Of a stretch of DNA of 64,000 nucleotides, positions 33,559-43,229 are shown one piece after another. How positions within the stretch are numbered: position 1 is the stretch's first letter; every line of letters starts with the position of its first letter. The DNA comes from Clostridia bacterium (GTDB lineage Bacteria > Bacillota > Clostridia > Oscillospirales > Acutalibacteraceae), in contig JAFQIG010000010.1 in NCBI GenBank assembly GCA_017397655.1, positions 62,001 through 126,000 of the forward strand, given 5' to 3'. A program made the position numbers and the translations under genes. Under the pieces are notes generated by a model that saw only the letters and a list, made by a program, of their open reading frames with translations, did no database searches and was not told the DNA's origin.

Positions 33559-35343
33559 TTATCCTAAAAATCCATATTTTTCAAGTGTTTTTGCAATTTT
33601 TGCACCTTTTGGCAGCATAGAAACATCATCTTTTGACAAACCTTTGATAAGAAGAAGCGAAACTGCATAAACGACTACTGCAACGGCTACCGAAAGTGCG
33701 ACAAAAACAAGGTTGGCGTGGGGGATTTTATCGGCAAGGAATCTGTCGCAAAGTGCGTATGTTCCCCATGCGGAAACGGCACAAAGACCTGCGCTGAAGA
33801 AGGGCTTGAATAAAACGGAAATAACATTCAATCGGATACCGCTTATCCTGATGAGGTAGAAGAGGTTGACACCTACGATAACAACGTAACAAAGAATGGA
33901 TCCGATGGGAGCACCTTTGATATTCATATTGGGATTGCCGACGAATATGTAGTTACAAAAAATCTTTACGGCAGCACCTGCGATAGCGGATTTAACGGGA
34001 ATATCGGTTCTGCCGATGCCCTGAAGCATACTTGTTATCGGAGTAGACAAAGCCATAAGAGCCGTAGCGAAGCCGTAAACAGCCATTATCGGAGCGGCAA
34101 TGGGAACGATGTCGGGCTGATTGTTGCCGTACATAATAGAAAGAATCGGTTCAGCAAGAACAGCCATTCCGAAGCCTGCAGGCAAAGCAACAAGCATGGT
34201 CACACGCATAACGGATTCGACATTTGTTTTTATCTGTTTTGTGTCTTTTACAGCCCACGCGGCAGACAGTACGGGCAAGGCGCTTATGCCGAGAGACATT
34301 GTGATGGTGGGAATAAGATTACGGAAGTCAAGAGCTGCACCGTATGTTCCGTAAAGGTAATTGGAAATATCCTCATCAAGTATACCTGCGATATTAATTG
34401 AATATTCGTACATTGACTTGATGATATCGGGAGCAGCAGTAAATGCATCGTCAAGTCTTGCCTGAATGGTGACGGCGTCAATAAGGTTTGTAAGGTTGGT
34501 AACAAGAGAGCCGATAACCATAGGTACGGCAAAGGTGATAATGCGTTTTGCGATTTCCCTGTTTGTACATTCGGAAGGGGAGTTGATAAGATCAACTCTT
34601 GTAATGCCGTCGCCCTTTGCCTTGTGGAATATCATAAGGTAAAGAAGTCCTGCGACGGTACCGATGGTAACGCCCATAACTGCGGCGGCTGCCGTATAGG
34701 GATAAATGATACTGTAAGCTTCGTTGATGTTAACAGGAGTTTTTCCGAAAACGGTTCCCGTTGATTCAAACTGAGAAAGACCTGTTTTAAGAACGGCATA
34801 AGCAAGACCGATGCCGATAAGCAGCTTTCCTAAAGCTTCAATAACCTGCGAAACGGCAGTCGGAGTCATATTGCGAAGACCCTCGTAATAGCCTCTGTAC
34901 GATGACATGGCACAGCAGAAGAAGATGGAGGGTGCAATTGCAAGGATAGACGGAAGAGCGTTTGCGGGAGCAACATACTTTACGTACGGATAAGAGATAA
35001 GGAACATTATTGCCGTGCCGACGGTACCTGTTATAAGGAAAAGCTTTGTTGCGACTTTATAAATCTGTCTTGCTTCACCGAAGCGGTTAAGAGATACACT
35101 TTCGGAAACAAGTCTTGCTACGGCAACGGGCAGTCCTGCCATTGAAATGGCATATATGGGGGTATAGATGTTATACGCTGAGTTAAAGTAGCCTCTGCCT
35201 ACACCGCCGATAAGGTCAGTAAGGGGTATTTTATATAATGCACCGATAACCTTAACGATTATTGTAGAAACGGCAAGGATCAGTGCGCCGTTCAGCATTG
35301 ACTGCTTTTTTCTTTGTTCTGACAAAAAATCACTTCCTGACAT
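33559..35343 (-). CDS. SpoVB/YabM-type polysaccharide flippase (MOP superfamily)
   Basis: 594 residues with about 14 predicted membrane helices across the whole length (for example LNGALILAVSTIIVKVIGALY at the start and FKPFFSAGLCAVSAWGTYALC near the end). Resembles SpoVB/YabM of the polysaccharide-biosynthesis flippase family, which includes lipid II flippase candidates and sporulation cortex SpoVB. The motif GYFNSAYNIYTPIYAISMAGLPVAVARLVSE is typical. It sits immediately before mazG-hup-rqcP, which is the yabM position in Bacillus. Whether it acts in sporulation or in vegetative envelope assembly is not decided by sequence. Three bases separate it from the preceding kinase. Confidence 0.9.
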   Translation of the reverse strand: MSGSDFLSEQRKKQSMLNGALILAVSTIIVKVIGALYKIPLTDLIGGVGRGYFNSAYNIYTPIYAISMAGLPVAVARLVSESVSLNRFGEARQIYKVATKLFLITGTVGTAIMFLISYPYVKYVAPANALPSILAIAPSIFFCCAMSSYRGYYEGLRNMTPTAVSQVIEALGKLLIGIGLAYAVLKTGLSQFESTGTVFGKTPVNINEAYSIIYPYTAAAAVMGVTIGTVAGLLYLMIFHKAKGDGITRVDLINSPSECTNREIAKRIITFAVPMVIGSLVTNLTNLIDAVTIQARLDDAFTAAPDIIKSMYEYSINIAGILDEDISNYLYGTYGAALDFRNLIPTITMSLGISALPVLSAAWAVKDTKQIKTNVESVMRVTMLVALPAGFGMAVLAEPILSIMYGNNQPDIVPIAAPIMAVYGFATALMALSTPITSMLQGIGRTDIPVKSAIAGAAVKIFCNYIFVGNPNMNIKGAPIGSILCYVVIVGVNLFYLIRISGIRLNVISVLFKPFFSAGLCAVSAWGTYALCDRFLADKIPHANLVFVALSVAVAVVVYAVSLLLIKGLSKDDVSMLPKGAKIAKTLEKYGFLG

Positions 35344-35346
35344 ATT

Positions 35347-36276
35347 TTATCCTGCAAACTCACGCAGTAAGGAATTATCCGAAAGAAGCTCGGTCTCAAT
35401 ATCGTTAAAGAGAGACAGATTGCTTTTAAGCTTGGCACAGCTGTCGGCAAAAATACTGTTTTCGGGCAAAGTATTCAGTATATCTGTTGCCTCTTTGCGA
35501 AGAATGCACGCTTCGCACGGGTGAAAAGAGTCTACCTTGATATCTGCAGTATCCTCAAACGGGAAGAGGTATTTGTCCTCGCCCGATTTGACATTTTTCC
35601 AGATGGCGTAGGTTGTTTCCGCAGAGGAGTTACGGTGCTTGAAATCGCGTACAAGCCGCCGTGTAAAACGAAGATCGCGCTTGCCCATAATGATGTTGCC
35701 GTTGTCGTCATAGACTCTTGACAGTACGCTGACATACATTTTATAGATTGCATCAGGCGGCAGGGTGTTTATCAGTATCGGATTAAGAGCGTGAAGTCCC
35801 TCAAAAATCAGAATATCATCGGAACCCATACTGATGTGATTGGCGTTCACAATACGCTTCTTTGTGTTGAAATCAAAGACGGGCAAGTCACATTCGCCTG
35901 TAGTGAGCAGCTGTTCCGTGGTTTCGGCAAGAAGCGGCAGATCGAGTGCGCGTATGCTTTCAAAGTCGGGGGTGCCGTCCTCTGCAAGCGGATGGTTGCC
36001 GCTGTCAAGATAAAAGTCATCAAGCGATACGGTAAAGCAGTTGATGCCGTTTTCGTTAAAATACTGACGAAGCTTTTTTGATGATGTGGTTTTTCCTGCC
36101 GAGCTCGGACCTGCAAGCAAAAGAATTTTTTTGCTTCGGGAGTTCATCATGGCAGAAGCAACTTCTCTGATTTTGTCATCATAGCTTTTTTCGGAAATCT
36201 CGCAAAGTGTTTTAGGATCGTTTTTTGCGAGTATGTTTATATTTGAAAGAATGTTCAGATCGTTTATAATTTGCAA
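35347..36276 (-). CDS. Uridine kinase-like nucleoside kinase
   Basis: 309 residues from a TTG at 36276. The P-loop LLAGPSSAGKTTSSKKL and the Udk-like segment FTVSLDDFYLD (Asp ligand pair) plus ILIFEGLHALNP place it in the uridine kinase/phosphoribulokinase family; many clostridia have this stand-alone form, which elsewhere is fused to TGS domains. The AAGGGG SD abuts the TTG, so the start may be a few codons further in; no better start codon is visible nearby. It is probably a nucleoside (uridine/cytidine) salvage enzyme. Between hemZ and the flippase in a tight operon. Confidence 0.8.
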   Translation of the reverse strand: MQIINDLNILSNINILAKNDPKTLCEISEKSYDDKIREVASAMMNSRSKKILLLAGPSSAGKTTSSKKLRQYFNENGINCFTVSLDDFYLDSGNHPLAEDGTPDFESIRALDLPLLAETTEQLLTTGECDLPVFDFNTKKRIVNANHISMGSDDILIFEGLHALNPILINTLPPDAIYKMYVSVLSRVYDDNGNIIMGKRDLRFTRRLVRDFKHRNSSAETTYAIWKNVKSGEDKYLFPFEDTADIKVDSFHPCEACILRKEATDILNTLPENSIFADSCAKLKSNLSLFNDIETELLSDNSLLREFAG

Positions 36277-36298
36277 CCCCTTTATCAGTAATCGGTGT

Positions 36299-37765
36299 TT
36301 ATTTATATTCGTTATAAAATTCCTTTATTCGTTTTTTGCGCAGAGTCATTTCCTGAAATCTGTCAATATATTCGTAAGGATACTTGAAGTTAAAGACTCT
36401 TTCGATATAGCTGCCACCCGGCTGACGGAGTTTTGTAACGGCACCTGCACCGCAGGCTAAAACGGTATGACATTCCTCCATCATATAGATGTTATAAAGG
36501 CACTCGTATCCTTCACGGCACCAACCGACATTTTCAAAGTTGCCGACACAATGGCTCTGACGGTACATATAATACGGTACGTATGCATTGTTTGTCAGCT
36601 TGATCTGTGCGTTGTCAAGCATTTTGGAAACGGTATCAGCCTGCGAGGAAATACCTGTATCGCTTGTTGCAAGATAAGAAGATCGCTTTAACGACAGCGT
36701 ATGCACAGTTATATTTTCCGGTGAAAGATTGATTATACCGTTAAGCGTATTATCAAAGCTTTCTTTGGTATCACCGTCAAGACCTGCGATAAGATCCATA
36801 TTGATGTTATCAAACCCTGTTTCACGGGCAAGAGCGAAAGCCTTTACAGTCTCTTCGGAAGAATGTTTTCTTCCTATGCGTATCAGAACATCGTCGTTGA
36901 GGGTCTGCGGATTGATGCTGATTCTTGTAACATCGGCATTTTTAAGAGCGATCAGCTTTTCTTTTGTAACGGTATCGGGTCTGCCGATCTCTACGGTGAA
37001 CTCACGTGAAGTGGTAGTGTCAAAAGAATTATTGACGGTATCGCAAATGCGGGTCATCTGTTCGGCAGTTAATATACCGGGAGTACCGCCGCCGATATAG
37101 ATGCTTTCAAGCCGAAGCGAAAGATCCTTTGCGATAGCGGCACATTGACGTATTTCGTCAATCAAAAGTTCAACATAAGGTGCGATAAGCTTTTTTGCGG
37201 AATTACTTGTTATCGAATGGGAAACAAAGGAGCAGTAACTGCAACGTGACGGACAGAAAGGAATCGAAATGTAAAGGCTGAACGAATCGGGACGTGACAT
37301 ATTCATTATTCTGCTTTCACGTACAGCAACGCAAGAGGCAAGCTCTGCTTTATTTTCACAGACAAGAAGATCGTTTGTAAAAATCTCTTTTGCACGTTTT
37401 TCGCCGAAAAGCTCGATATAAGAGTTCATCAGCTTTGACGGGCGGACACCTGTCAGCACGCCCCAGGGAGGATTATATCCTGTTATTTTTGATAATACAT
37501 TATATATCAGTACAATAAGTATACGTTCAAGCTCGTTACGGTTATTGTCGAAATCGGGAGTGATGACTGCTTTTTCGCAAGCTGTGCGGCCGTTAATGTC
37601 TGCACAGACGGAAAAACAGTCACTTTTGAGGACGGTATCAATGTATGAATCACCGTCAGGGACAGAATCGTTATACAAAAGGTTTATACGTTCATCGGGA
37701 AAAAACGTGCGGCACAAATTTTCCGCTTCATAATGAAAATCGTGACCTTCGAGTCTGAGATACAT
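36299..37765 (-). CDS. hemZ: Oxygen-independent coproporphyrinogen dehydrogenase HemZ
   Basis: 488 residues, radical SAM. The cluster motif is SIPFCPSRCSYCSFVSHSI (CxxxCxxC), followed by IYIGGGTPGILTAEQM and VEIGRPDTVTKEKL as in the HemN/HemZ group. An N-terminal region of about 160 residues distinguishes HemZ from HemW and HemN and contains GVLTGVRPSKL. It is annotated as oxidising coproporphyrinogen III, but no other haem synthesis genes are in the window, and HemZ-like proteins in haem-free clostridia may have another role (inference). It lies between an MBL hydrolase and a nucleoside kinase in a minus-strand run. Confidence 0.9.
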   Translation of the reverse strand: MYLRLEGHDFHYEAENLCRTFFPDERINLLYNDSVPDGDSYIDTVLKSDCFSVCADINGRTACEKAVITPDFDNNRNELERILIVLIYNVLSKITGYNPPWGVLTGVRPSKLMNSYIELFGEKRAKEIFTNDLLVCENKAELASCVAVRESRIMNMSRPDSFSLYISIPFCPSRCSYCSFVSHSITSNSAKKLIAPYVELLIDEIRQCAAIAKDLSLRLESIYIGGGTPGILTAEQMTRICDTVNNSFDTTTSREFTVEIGRPDTVTKEKLIALKNADVTRISINPQTLNDDVLIRIGRKHSSEETVKAFALARETGFDNINMDLIAGLDGDTKESFDNTLNGIINLSPENITVHTLSLKRSSYLATSDTGISSQADTVSKMLDNAQIKLTNNAYVPYYMYRQSHCVGNFENVGWCREGYECLYNIYMMEECHTVLACGAGAVTKLRQPGGSYIERVFNFKYPYEYIDRFQEMTLRKKRIKEFYNEYK

Positions 37766-37819
37766 ATATAATACAGATCCGTTTGCCTGTCTGAAACGGT
37801 ACTTTTCCTTTCGTAAGAT

Positions 37820-38449
37820 TTACTTGATTTTTCTCATGTAAAAATTATGCTCACGTTCACGTTGCAAAGTGGTGTCTCTTTCATGACCGGGATAAACACG
37901 GTAATCGCCGTCAAGATCACGCAAGGCTTTGAGTGATTTTTTCATATCGGAGTAATTACCGCCTTCAAAGTCAACTCTGCCGATGGTGGTATAGAAAAGA
38001 GTGTCGCCCGAAAAGATGACACGTTCGCGCTTTTCGATAAGGCAGATACTTCCCTCGGAATGACCCGGAGTGTGCATGACTTCAAGACTTATATCACCGC
38101 ATCTGATCACATCACCGTCATTCAGCAGAATATCGGGAGCAAACGGTGAAAAGAAGTATCCGCAGTCATCGGCAAGACAGGCATCGGAGCTTTTTAAGCG
38201 GTATGCGTCGAGCGAGTGAATGACGATCTTTGCATTTGTCATTGTGCGAAGCTTTTCGGCACCGCAGATATGATCGGCATGACCGTGAGTCAGTATGATG
38301 TGTGTAAGATTAAGGCTGTTTTGTGAGATAAAGGAGATCAGCTCATCGGGACAATCACCGGGATCGACAGCGACAGCGTTGCCGTTGTCATCATATGCAA
38401 CATAACAGTTGACGAGATATGTGCCAACGTGAAAAACAGATATTTTCAT
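37820..38449 (-). CDS. MBL-fold hydrolase, glyoxalase II-like
   Basis: 209 residues from the ATG at 38449 (AGAGGT upstream); an open frame to 38521 overlaps dtd and has no SD. The metal-binding motif is ILTHGHADHICG (HxHxDH), with His in MHTPGHSEGSICL, Asp in IFSGDTLFYTTIG and His in VYPGHERDTTL, all seven ligands of the dinuclear site. It matches the YqgX/GloB-like clostridial group commonly found next to dtd, relA and hemZ. It may act on thioesters such as S-lactoylglutathione analogues; the true substrate is unknown. Fourteen bases separate it from dtd. Confidence 0.9.
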   Translation of the reverse strand: MKISVFHVGTYLVNCYVAYDDNGNAVAVDPGDCPDELISFISQNSLNLTHIILTHGHADHICGAEKLRTMTNAKIVIHSLDAYRLKSSDACLADDCGYFFSPFAPDILLNDGDVIRCGDISLEVMHTPGHSEGSICLIEKRERVIFSGDTLFYTTIGRVDFEGGNYSDMKKSLKALRDLDGDYRVYPGHERDTTLQREREHNFYMRKIK

Positions 38450-38462
38450 ATAATGTACCTCT

Positions 38463-38927
38463 TTATCTTCTGCTTTGTTTATATATATCAGAGTCAAGAA
38501 TAATGGTGACGGGTCCGTCATTTTGAATCATAACCTGCATATCTGCAGCAAATATTCCTGTTTCAACCTTTGATATGCCGTTTTGCTTTAATTGCTCAAC
38601 AAAATATTCATAAAGCTCTTTTGCTCTGTCGGGATGAGCAGAGGACGAGAAGGACGGACGGTTGCCCTTTCGACAGTCGGCACACAGGGTGAACTGCGAT
38701 ATAACAAGTGCAGAACCGCCGATATCTGTGACGGAAAGGTTCATTTTCTCGTTTTCATCTTCAAAAATGCGCATTTTGGCGATTTTGGAGGCAAGAATAT
38801 CTGCTTCGGCTTCGGAATCACCCTCAACAACACCTAAAAGAATGTTGAGACCTTGTTCGATTTCGCCAACGACCTTGCCGTCAACGGAAACGGAAGAATG
38901 AAGAACTCTCTGAATGACTGCTCTCAT
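38463..38927 (-). CDS. dtd: D-aminoacyl-tRNA deacylase
   Basis: 154 residues. Removes D-amino acids (and glycine from tRNA-Ala) from mischarged tRNA. Both family motifs are intact: SQFTLCADCRKGNRPSF (the SQFTL motif) and NDGPVTIILDSD (the GP cis-proline motif). The N-terminus MRAVIQRVLHSSVSVDG is typical. It follows relA by 22 bases on the minus strand; the relA-dtd-MBL-hemZ order is a standard clostridial arrangement. Confidence 0.96.
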   Translation of the reverse strand: MRAVIQRVLHSSVSVDGKVVGEIEQGLNILLGVVEGDSEAEADILASKIAKMRIFEDENEKMNLSVTDIGGSALVISQFTLCADCRKGNRPSFSSSAHPDRAKELYEYFVEQLKQNGISKVETGIFAADMQVMIQNDGPVTIILDSDIYKQSRR

Positions 38928-38949
38928 ATTATAAATGACCTTTCTTTTA

Positions 38950-41142
38950 TTACATACCCGTTCTTTCTATACTCAGAACACCGTTGACCTTTTCGACCTT
39001 TGCGATAACGCTCTTCAGATGTTCTATACTGTTGACGGTGATTGTCAGAGCGATAGCGCTTCTGCCGTCCTTGAACGAACGTGTGTTTATATCGTGAATC
39101 ATAACGTGCATATTGGCAAACTGTACGGTAATATCTGCGACCATACCTACACGGTTAAAGCAGGTGATAAGAAGTGTCGATTTAAACTCATCACGGACAA
39201 CATTGCCCCAATAAGCTTTGAGCCAGCGGTCAGGCTCGGCACTGTTTTCTATTACAGCGGGTACGTTTGTACAGTCACGCTTATGAATGGAAACACCGTG
39301 ACCTCTTGTGATAAATCCGATAATCTCGTCACCGGGAAGAGGATTACAACAGCGGGAGAACTTAATAAGACAGTTGTCAATACCTTCAACAACAACGCCG
39401 CCGTCACTTGTTTTGTTTTTCTTCGGAACGGGAGCGATAACGGGAGTTTCAGGCTCGGAAGCCTTCATCATCTTGTTGTAGTCGTCCTTTATCCTGGGCA
39501 TAAGACGGGCAAGCGAGATTCCGCCGTAGCCGATAGCGGCATAGAAATCTTCAACAGAGTTAAGATGCTGACGTTCCGCAAGAGCAAGAAGGAATTCCTC
39601 AAGCTCCTGATCGGAAAGGCGTATGAAGTTGCGTCGGAATTCGCGCTCGACTTCATTTCTGCCTTCAACAATATTTTCATCACGGCGTTCTTTTTTGAAC
39701 CACGCACGGATTTTTGTACGTGCACCGCTGGTTTTTACTATTTTAAGCCAGTCACGGCTCGGACCTTTGTTGGGGTTGGAGGATGTAATAATATCTACAA
39801 TTTCACCTGTTTTGACATTATAGTCAATGGGAACGATTCTACCGTCAACCTTTGCACCCTGCATACGGTTACCGACAGCCGTATGGATAGCATAGGCAAA
39901 GTCGATGACGGTAGCACCCATAGGCAGATTGATAACATCGCCTTTTGGTGTGAAAACATAAACCTCTTCGGGAACAAGATCGGTTTTGATCGTCAATACA
40001 AGATCTTCGGGATTGTCCGAATCCTTCTGAGAATCGAGAAGCTGGCGTAGCCAGGAAAGTCTGTCCTCCAGCTTCGCATTGCTCATACCGAGCTTGTATT
40101 TCCAATGTGCGGCGATACCGTATTCGGCAGTCTGATGCATTTCCCATGTACGTATCTGTACTTCAAAAGGAATTCCCTCAGAGCCGATAACGGTGGTGTG
40201 AAGCGACTGGTACATATTAGGCTTCGGTGTGGAAATGTAATCCTTGAAACGTCCGGGAAGCGGACGATAAAGATCGTGTATAATGCCCAGACAGTTGTAA
40301 CAGTCAATAACGCTGTCAACGATTATTCTGACGGCATAGATGTCATAAATCTCGTCAAAGTTTTTGCCCTGCATATACATTTTGCGGTATATGCCGTGAA
40401 CGCTCTTGATTCTGCCGTCAACACGTGCATCGGGTACAACGGACTGTATGCGTTCACTGATGTGATTTTTTATGTCATTGAGAAATTCGTGGCGTCTCGT
40501 GCTTTGCTCGGTGAGTCGCTCTTCAATCTCGTGATATGCAACGTGGTCAAGATAGCTTATGGACAGATCCTCCAACTCCTCCTTAATGGGACGGATACCG
40601 AGACGGTGTGCTATGGGAGCATAGACTTCGATGGTTTCAAGTGCGATGTCACGTCTTCTTTGCGGCTCTTTAAAAGCAAGAGTGCGCATATTGTGAAGTC
40701 TGTCGGCAAGCTTGATGATCATAACACGGATATCTTCTGACATGGCAAGAAGCATCTTACGCAGGTTTTCAGCCTGTTGCTCTTCTTTTGTGACAAGCGG
40801 AATTTTACCGAGCTTTGTGACACCGTTTACAAGGTGAGCAACTTCTTCGCCGAAAAGCTGCTTTACTTCATCAAGGGTGAGAGAAGTATCTTCTACCGTA
40901 TCGTGAAGAAGCGATGCGATAATTGACTGATGATCCATACCGAAGCCGTACAGAATCTCAGCAACGGCTATCGGATGACTGATGTACGGTTCGCCCGACA
41001 AACGAAGCTGGCCGTCGTGAGCGCTTTTTGCGATACTATAAGCTTTGTCGATCTCTGCAAGCGCTTCTTCGGGATAGCTTAAGGCGAGAGATTGCCGAAG
41101 CTCTTTGAATTTGTCTCCGTTTACAATTTTTGTTTCAGACAT
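38950..41142 (-). CDS. relA: Bifunctional (p)ppGpp synthetase/hydrolase
   Basis: 730 residues, ATG at 41142 with AAAGGAGGG. Domain order: HD hydrolase (HPIAVAEILYG to ASLLHDTVEDT, intact HD and ED residues), synthetase (YDIYAVRIIVDSVIDCYNCLG, LHTTVIGSEGIPFEVQIRT), TGS (YVFTPKGDVINLPMGATVIDFAYAIH), a zinc-finger-like/CC segment (SRCCNPLPGDEIIGFITRG) and a C-terminal ACT domain. Intact catalytic sites on both sides imply it both makes and degrades (p)ppGpp as stringent-response regulator. recJ lies 12 bases upstream and dtd downstream. Confidence 0.97.
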   Translation of the reverse strand: MSETKIVNGDKFKELRQSLALSYPEEALAEIDKAYSIAKSAHDGQLRLSGEPYISHPIAVAEILYGFGMDHQSIIASLLHDTVEDTSLTLDEVKQLFGEEVAHLVNGVTKLGKIPLVTKEEQQAENLRKMLLAMSEDIRVMIIKLADRLHNMRTLAFKEPQRRRDIALETIEVYAPIAHRLGIRPIKEELEDLSISYLDHVAYHEIEERLTEQSTRRHEFLNDIKNHISERIQSVVPDARVDGRIKSVHGIYRKMYMQGKNFDEIYDIYAVRIIVDSVIDCYNCLGIIHDLYRPLPGRFKDYISTPKPNMYQSLHTTVIGSEGIPFEVQIRTWEMHQTAEYGIAAHWKYKLGMSNAKLEDRLSWLRQLLDSQKDSDNPEDLVLTIKTDLVPEEVYVFTPKGDVINLPMGATVIDFAYAIHTAVGNRMQGAKVDGRIVPIDYNVKTGEIVDIITSSNPNKGPSRDWLKIVKTSGARTKIRAWFKKERRDENIVEGRNEVEREFRRNFIRLSDQELEEFLLALAERQHLNSVEDFYAAIGYGGISLARLMPRIKDDYNKMMKASEPETPVIAPVPKKNKTSDGGVVVEGIDNCLIKFSRCCNPLPGDEIIGFITRGHGVSIHKRDCTNVPAVIENSAEPDRWLKAYWGNVVRDEFKSTLLITCFNRVGMVADITVQFANMHVMIHDINTRSFKDGRSAIALTITVNSIEHLKSVIAKVEKVNGVLSIERTGM

Positions 41143-41154
41143 CGTATCCCTCCT

Positions 41155-43197
41155 TTAGTTTTCGACGGTAAGAGTCTTCTTTGCTTTTTGTAAAACAGAA
41201 GAATCGTCAAGATTTACTTTTGGTGCGTTTTCAATAATATGTATACTGCCGTTTTCGGCAATTGTTATCAGATTCAGCTCACACAGTGCATCAAGAGACA
41301 GAAGCACGGGACATACACCGCGTCGCAGATTGTCTGTTTCGATGCACAGCAGGTCATAGCCGCACATACCGTTGACGTGCGAACGTATTGCTTTGTATAT
41401 TCTTCCCGTAAAGTCTCTGTCAGGAACGAGCGCCGTAAAGGGCTCGGAGGGTCTTATACCTCTTCGGAGATCGTAATAAGCACGTATACCTTTAAGGTAT
41501 TCATCGTGATCAAAAGCGGAAAAACGTACGGCTTTAATCAGTATGCTGACTCTTGTTTCGCCCATATAAAAGTTTGCGTCCAGCGTTACGGCAAGATCGA
41601 CCGTACTGCCCACGGGAAACGGGAAATCATCGGGAGAAACACCGAATTTTACAGCCTGGATGTGAGTGTCGTTTTTTGACAGCGAAAGACGAAGGTGTCT
41701 GCCACCCGAAAGGGGAGTGATTGAGTCGATTTTCATCTTGAACAGCCCGAACACAGGCGTAGGATTAGATGTGCCGAACGGTTGAAGGCTGTCAAGAGCA
41801 GAGAGTATGTCGGTTGAAATGACCGAAGGGTTCAGCCGCATATCAATGCGCTGAACGGGGAAAGGCATTTCTATATTCTTTGCATATTCGTTAATGGCTT
41901 TTCTGAATTCGTCAACACGGGAGCTTTGAAGAGTGATGCCGGCAGCAAGAGTGTGACCGCCGAATTTTACAAGTGTATCGGAAACGGCTGTAAGTGCATC
42001 AAAAAGGGAGAATCCCGGAAGACTTCTGCCCGAACCTTTTGCGATATCGCCGTCTCTTGAAATGATCAGACACGGTCTGCCGTATTTTTCGACAATACGT
42101 GAAGCGACAATACCGATAACGCCGTTGTGCCAGTATTCGCCGTCACACACGATGATTTTGTCAAGAGCCATATCAGGATTACTTTCAAGCTGTTCTACGG
42201 CAAGATCCAATATATCATTTTCGACCTTCTGGCGCTTCTGGTTTGCGCTTTCTATCTCGGAAGCGAGTGCTTCTGCTGATTCATCGTCTTCGCAAAGCAG
42301 TATTTCAAGCGCCTGCATAGACGATCCCATACGACCCGCGGCATTGAGTCTGGGTGCAATGGTGAATGCTACGGAAGAAGCGTTGAACGGTTTGTCGATG
42401 TTGCCTGCACTTTTTCGGATCGAGTAAAGACCGGGACGCGGATCTTCGGCGATTTTTCTTATACCGCAACTGATGATTTTTCTGTTTTCACCAATGATCG
42501 GAATGATATCTGCGATTGTACCGATAGTGACAAGATCGCAGAATTCATAGAGCATTTCCTCGCTTGCACCGTCTTCGAGAGCGCAAACGAGTTTAAACGC
42601 AACACCGACACCTGCAAGATCTTTGAATGTTGACGTACAGCCCGGTTGGTGAGGATTAACAACGGCACAGGCGTCGGGAATAATATCACCTGCACGGTGA
42701 TGGTCGGTTATTACAAGATCTATTCCGAGACTTTTGGCGTATTCGGTTTCGGTAACGGAGTTAATGCCGTTGTCAACGGTGATGATAAGCTCTGCGCCGC
42801 CTGCGTGAAGACGGTCGATGACATCGTTTGACAGTCCGTAACCCTCTTCACGTTTGGGCAGATCATAGAAAAAATTGGCTTCACGAATCTCAAGATACGA
42901 GCAAAGCAGAGCTGTAGCGGTCACACCGTCGGCGTCATAGTCGCCAAAAACTGCTATGCGCTCAAAATTATCAATGGCACGGTTGATTCTCTGAACGGCA
43001 AGATCCATATCCTTATATGAAAAAGGATCACTCAGCTCAATGTCATCATAATAAAAGAATTCATCAATTTGCTCATCGGTAGTAAGACCCCTTGAAACAG
43101 CAATCCAAGCGGCAATGGGATCAATATTATATTTATGAGCAATCTGAGCGACAAGATCCTTGTCACATTCGGCAATTTGCCATTGTTTAACAACCAA
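41155..43197 (-). CDS. recJ: Single-stranded-DNA-specific exonuclease RecJ
   Basis: 680 residues from a TTG at 43197; AAGGA lies about 11 bases upstream. 5'-3' ssDNA exonuclease in recombination and mismatch repair. DHH motifs: FGDYDADGVTATALL, LVITDHHRAG (motif III), and the DHHA1 signature GGHTLAAGITL with APRLNAAGRMG. The C-terminal OB-fold region (FPVGSTVDLAVTLDANFY) and an extra tail of roughly 100 residues are present; such tails are common in clostridial RecJ. It is followed by relA at 12 bases, and preceded by metY at 32 bases without an obvious terminator. Confidence 0.96.
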   Translation of the reverse strand: MVVKQWQIAECDKDLVAQIAHKYNIDPIAAWIAVSRGLTTDEQIDEFFYYDDIELSDPFSYKDMDLAVQRINRAIDNFERIAVFGDYDADGVTATALLCSYLEIREANFFYDLPKREEGYGLSNDVIDRLHAGGAELIITVDNGINSVTETEYAKSLGIDLVITDHHRAGDIIPDACAVVNPHQPGCTSTFKDLAGVGVAFKLVCALEDGASEEMLYEFCDLVTIGTIADIIPIIGENRKIISCGIRKIAEDPRPGLYSIRKSAGNIDKPFNASSVAFTIAPRLNAAGRMGSSMQALEILLCEDDESAEALASEIESANQKRQKVENDILDLAVEQLESNPDMALDKIIVCDGEYWHNGVIGIVASRIVEKYGRPCLIISRDGDIAKGSGRSLPGFSLFDALTAVSDTLVKFGGHTLAAGITLQSSRVDEFRKAINEYAKNIEMPFPVQRIDMRLNPSVISTDILSALDSLQPFGTSNPTPVFGLFKMKIDSITPLSGGRHLRLSLSKNDTHIQAVKFGVSPDDFPFPVGSTVDLAVTLDANFYMGETRVSILIKAVRFSAFDHDEYLKGIRAYYDLRRGIRPSEPFTALVPDRDFTGRIYKAIRSHVNGMCGYDLLCIETDNLRRGVCPVLLSLDALCELNLITIAENGSIHIIENAPKVNLDDSSVLQKAKKTLTVEN

Positions 43198-43229
43198 TTA
43201 ACTCACGTTCCTTAACTTGTTATTTAAGA

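Noticed and set aside
38935..40050. 371-codon open frame on the plus strand opposite relA
   Set aside because: Antisense to a complete, conserved relA; its translation is Cys/Asn/Val-rich as expected for the reverse frame of biased codons, with no family resemblance.
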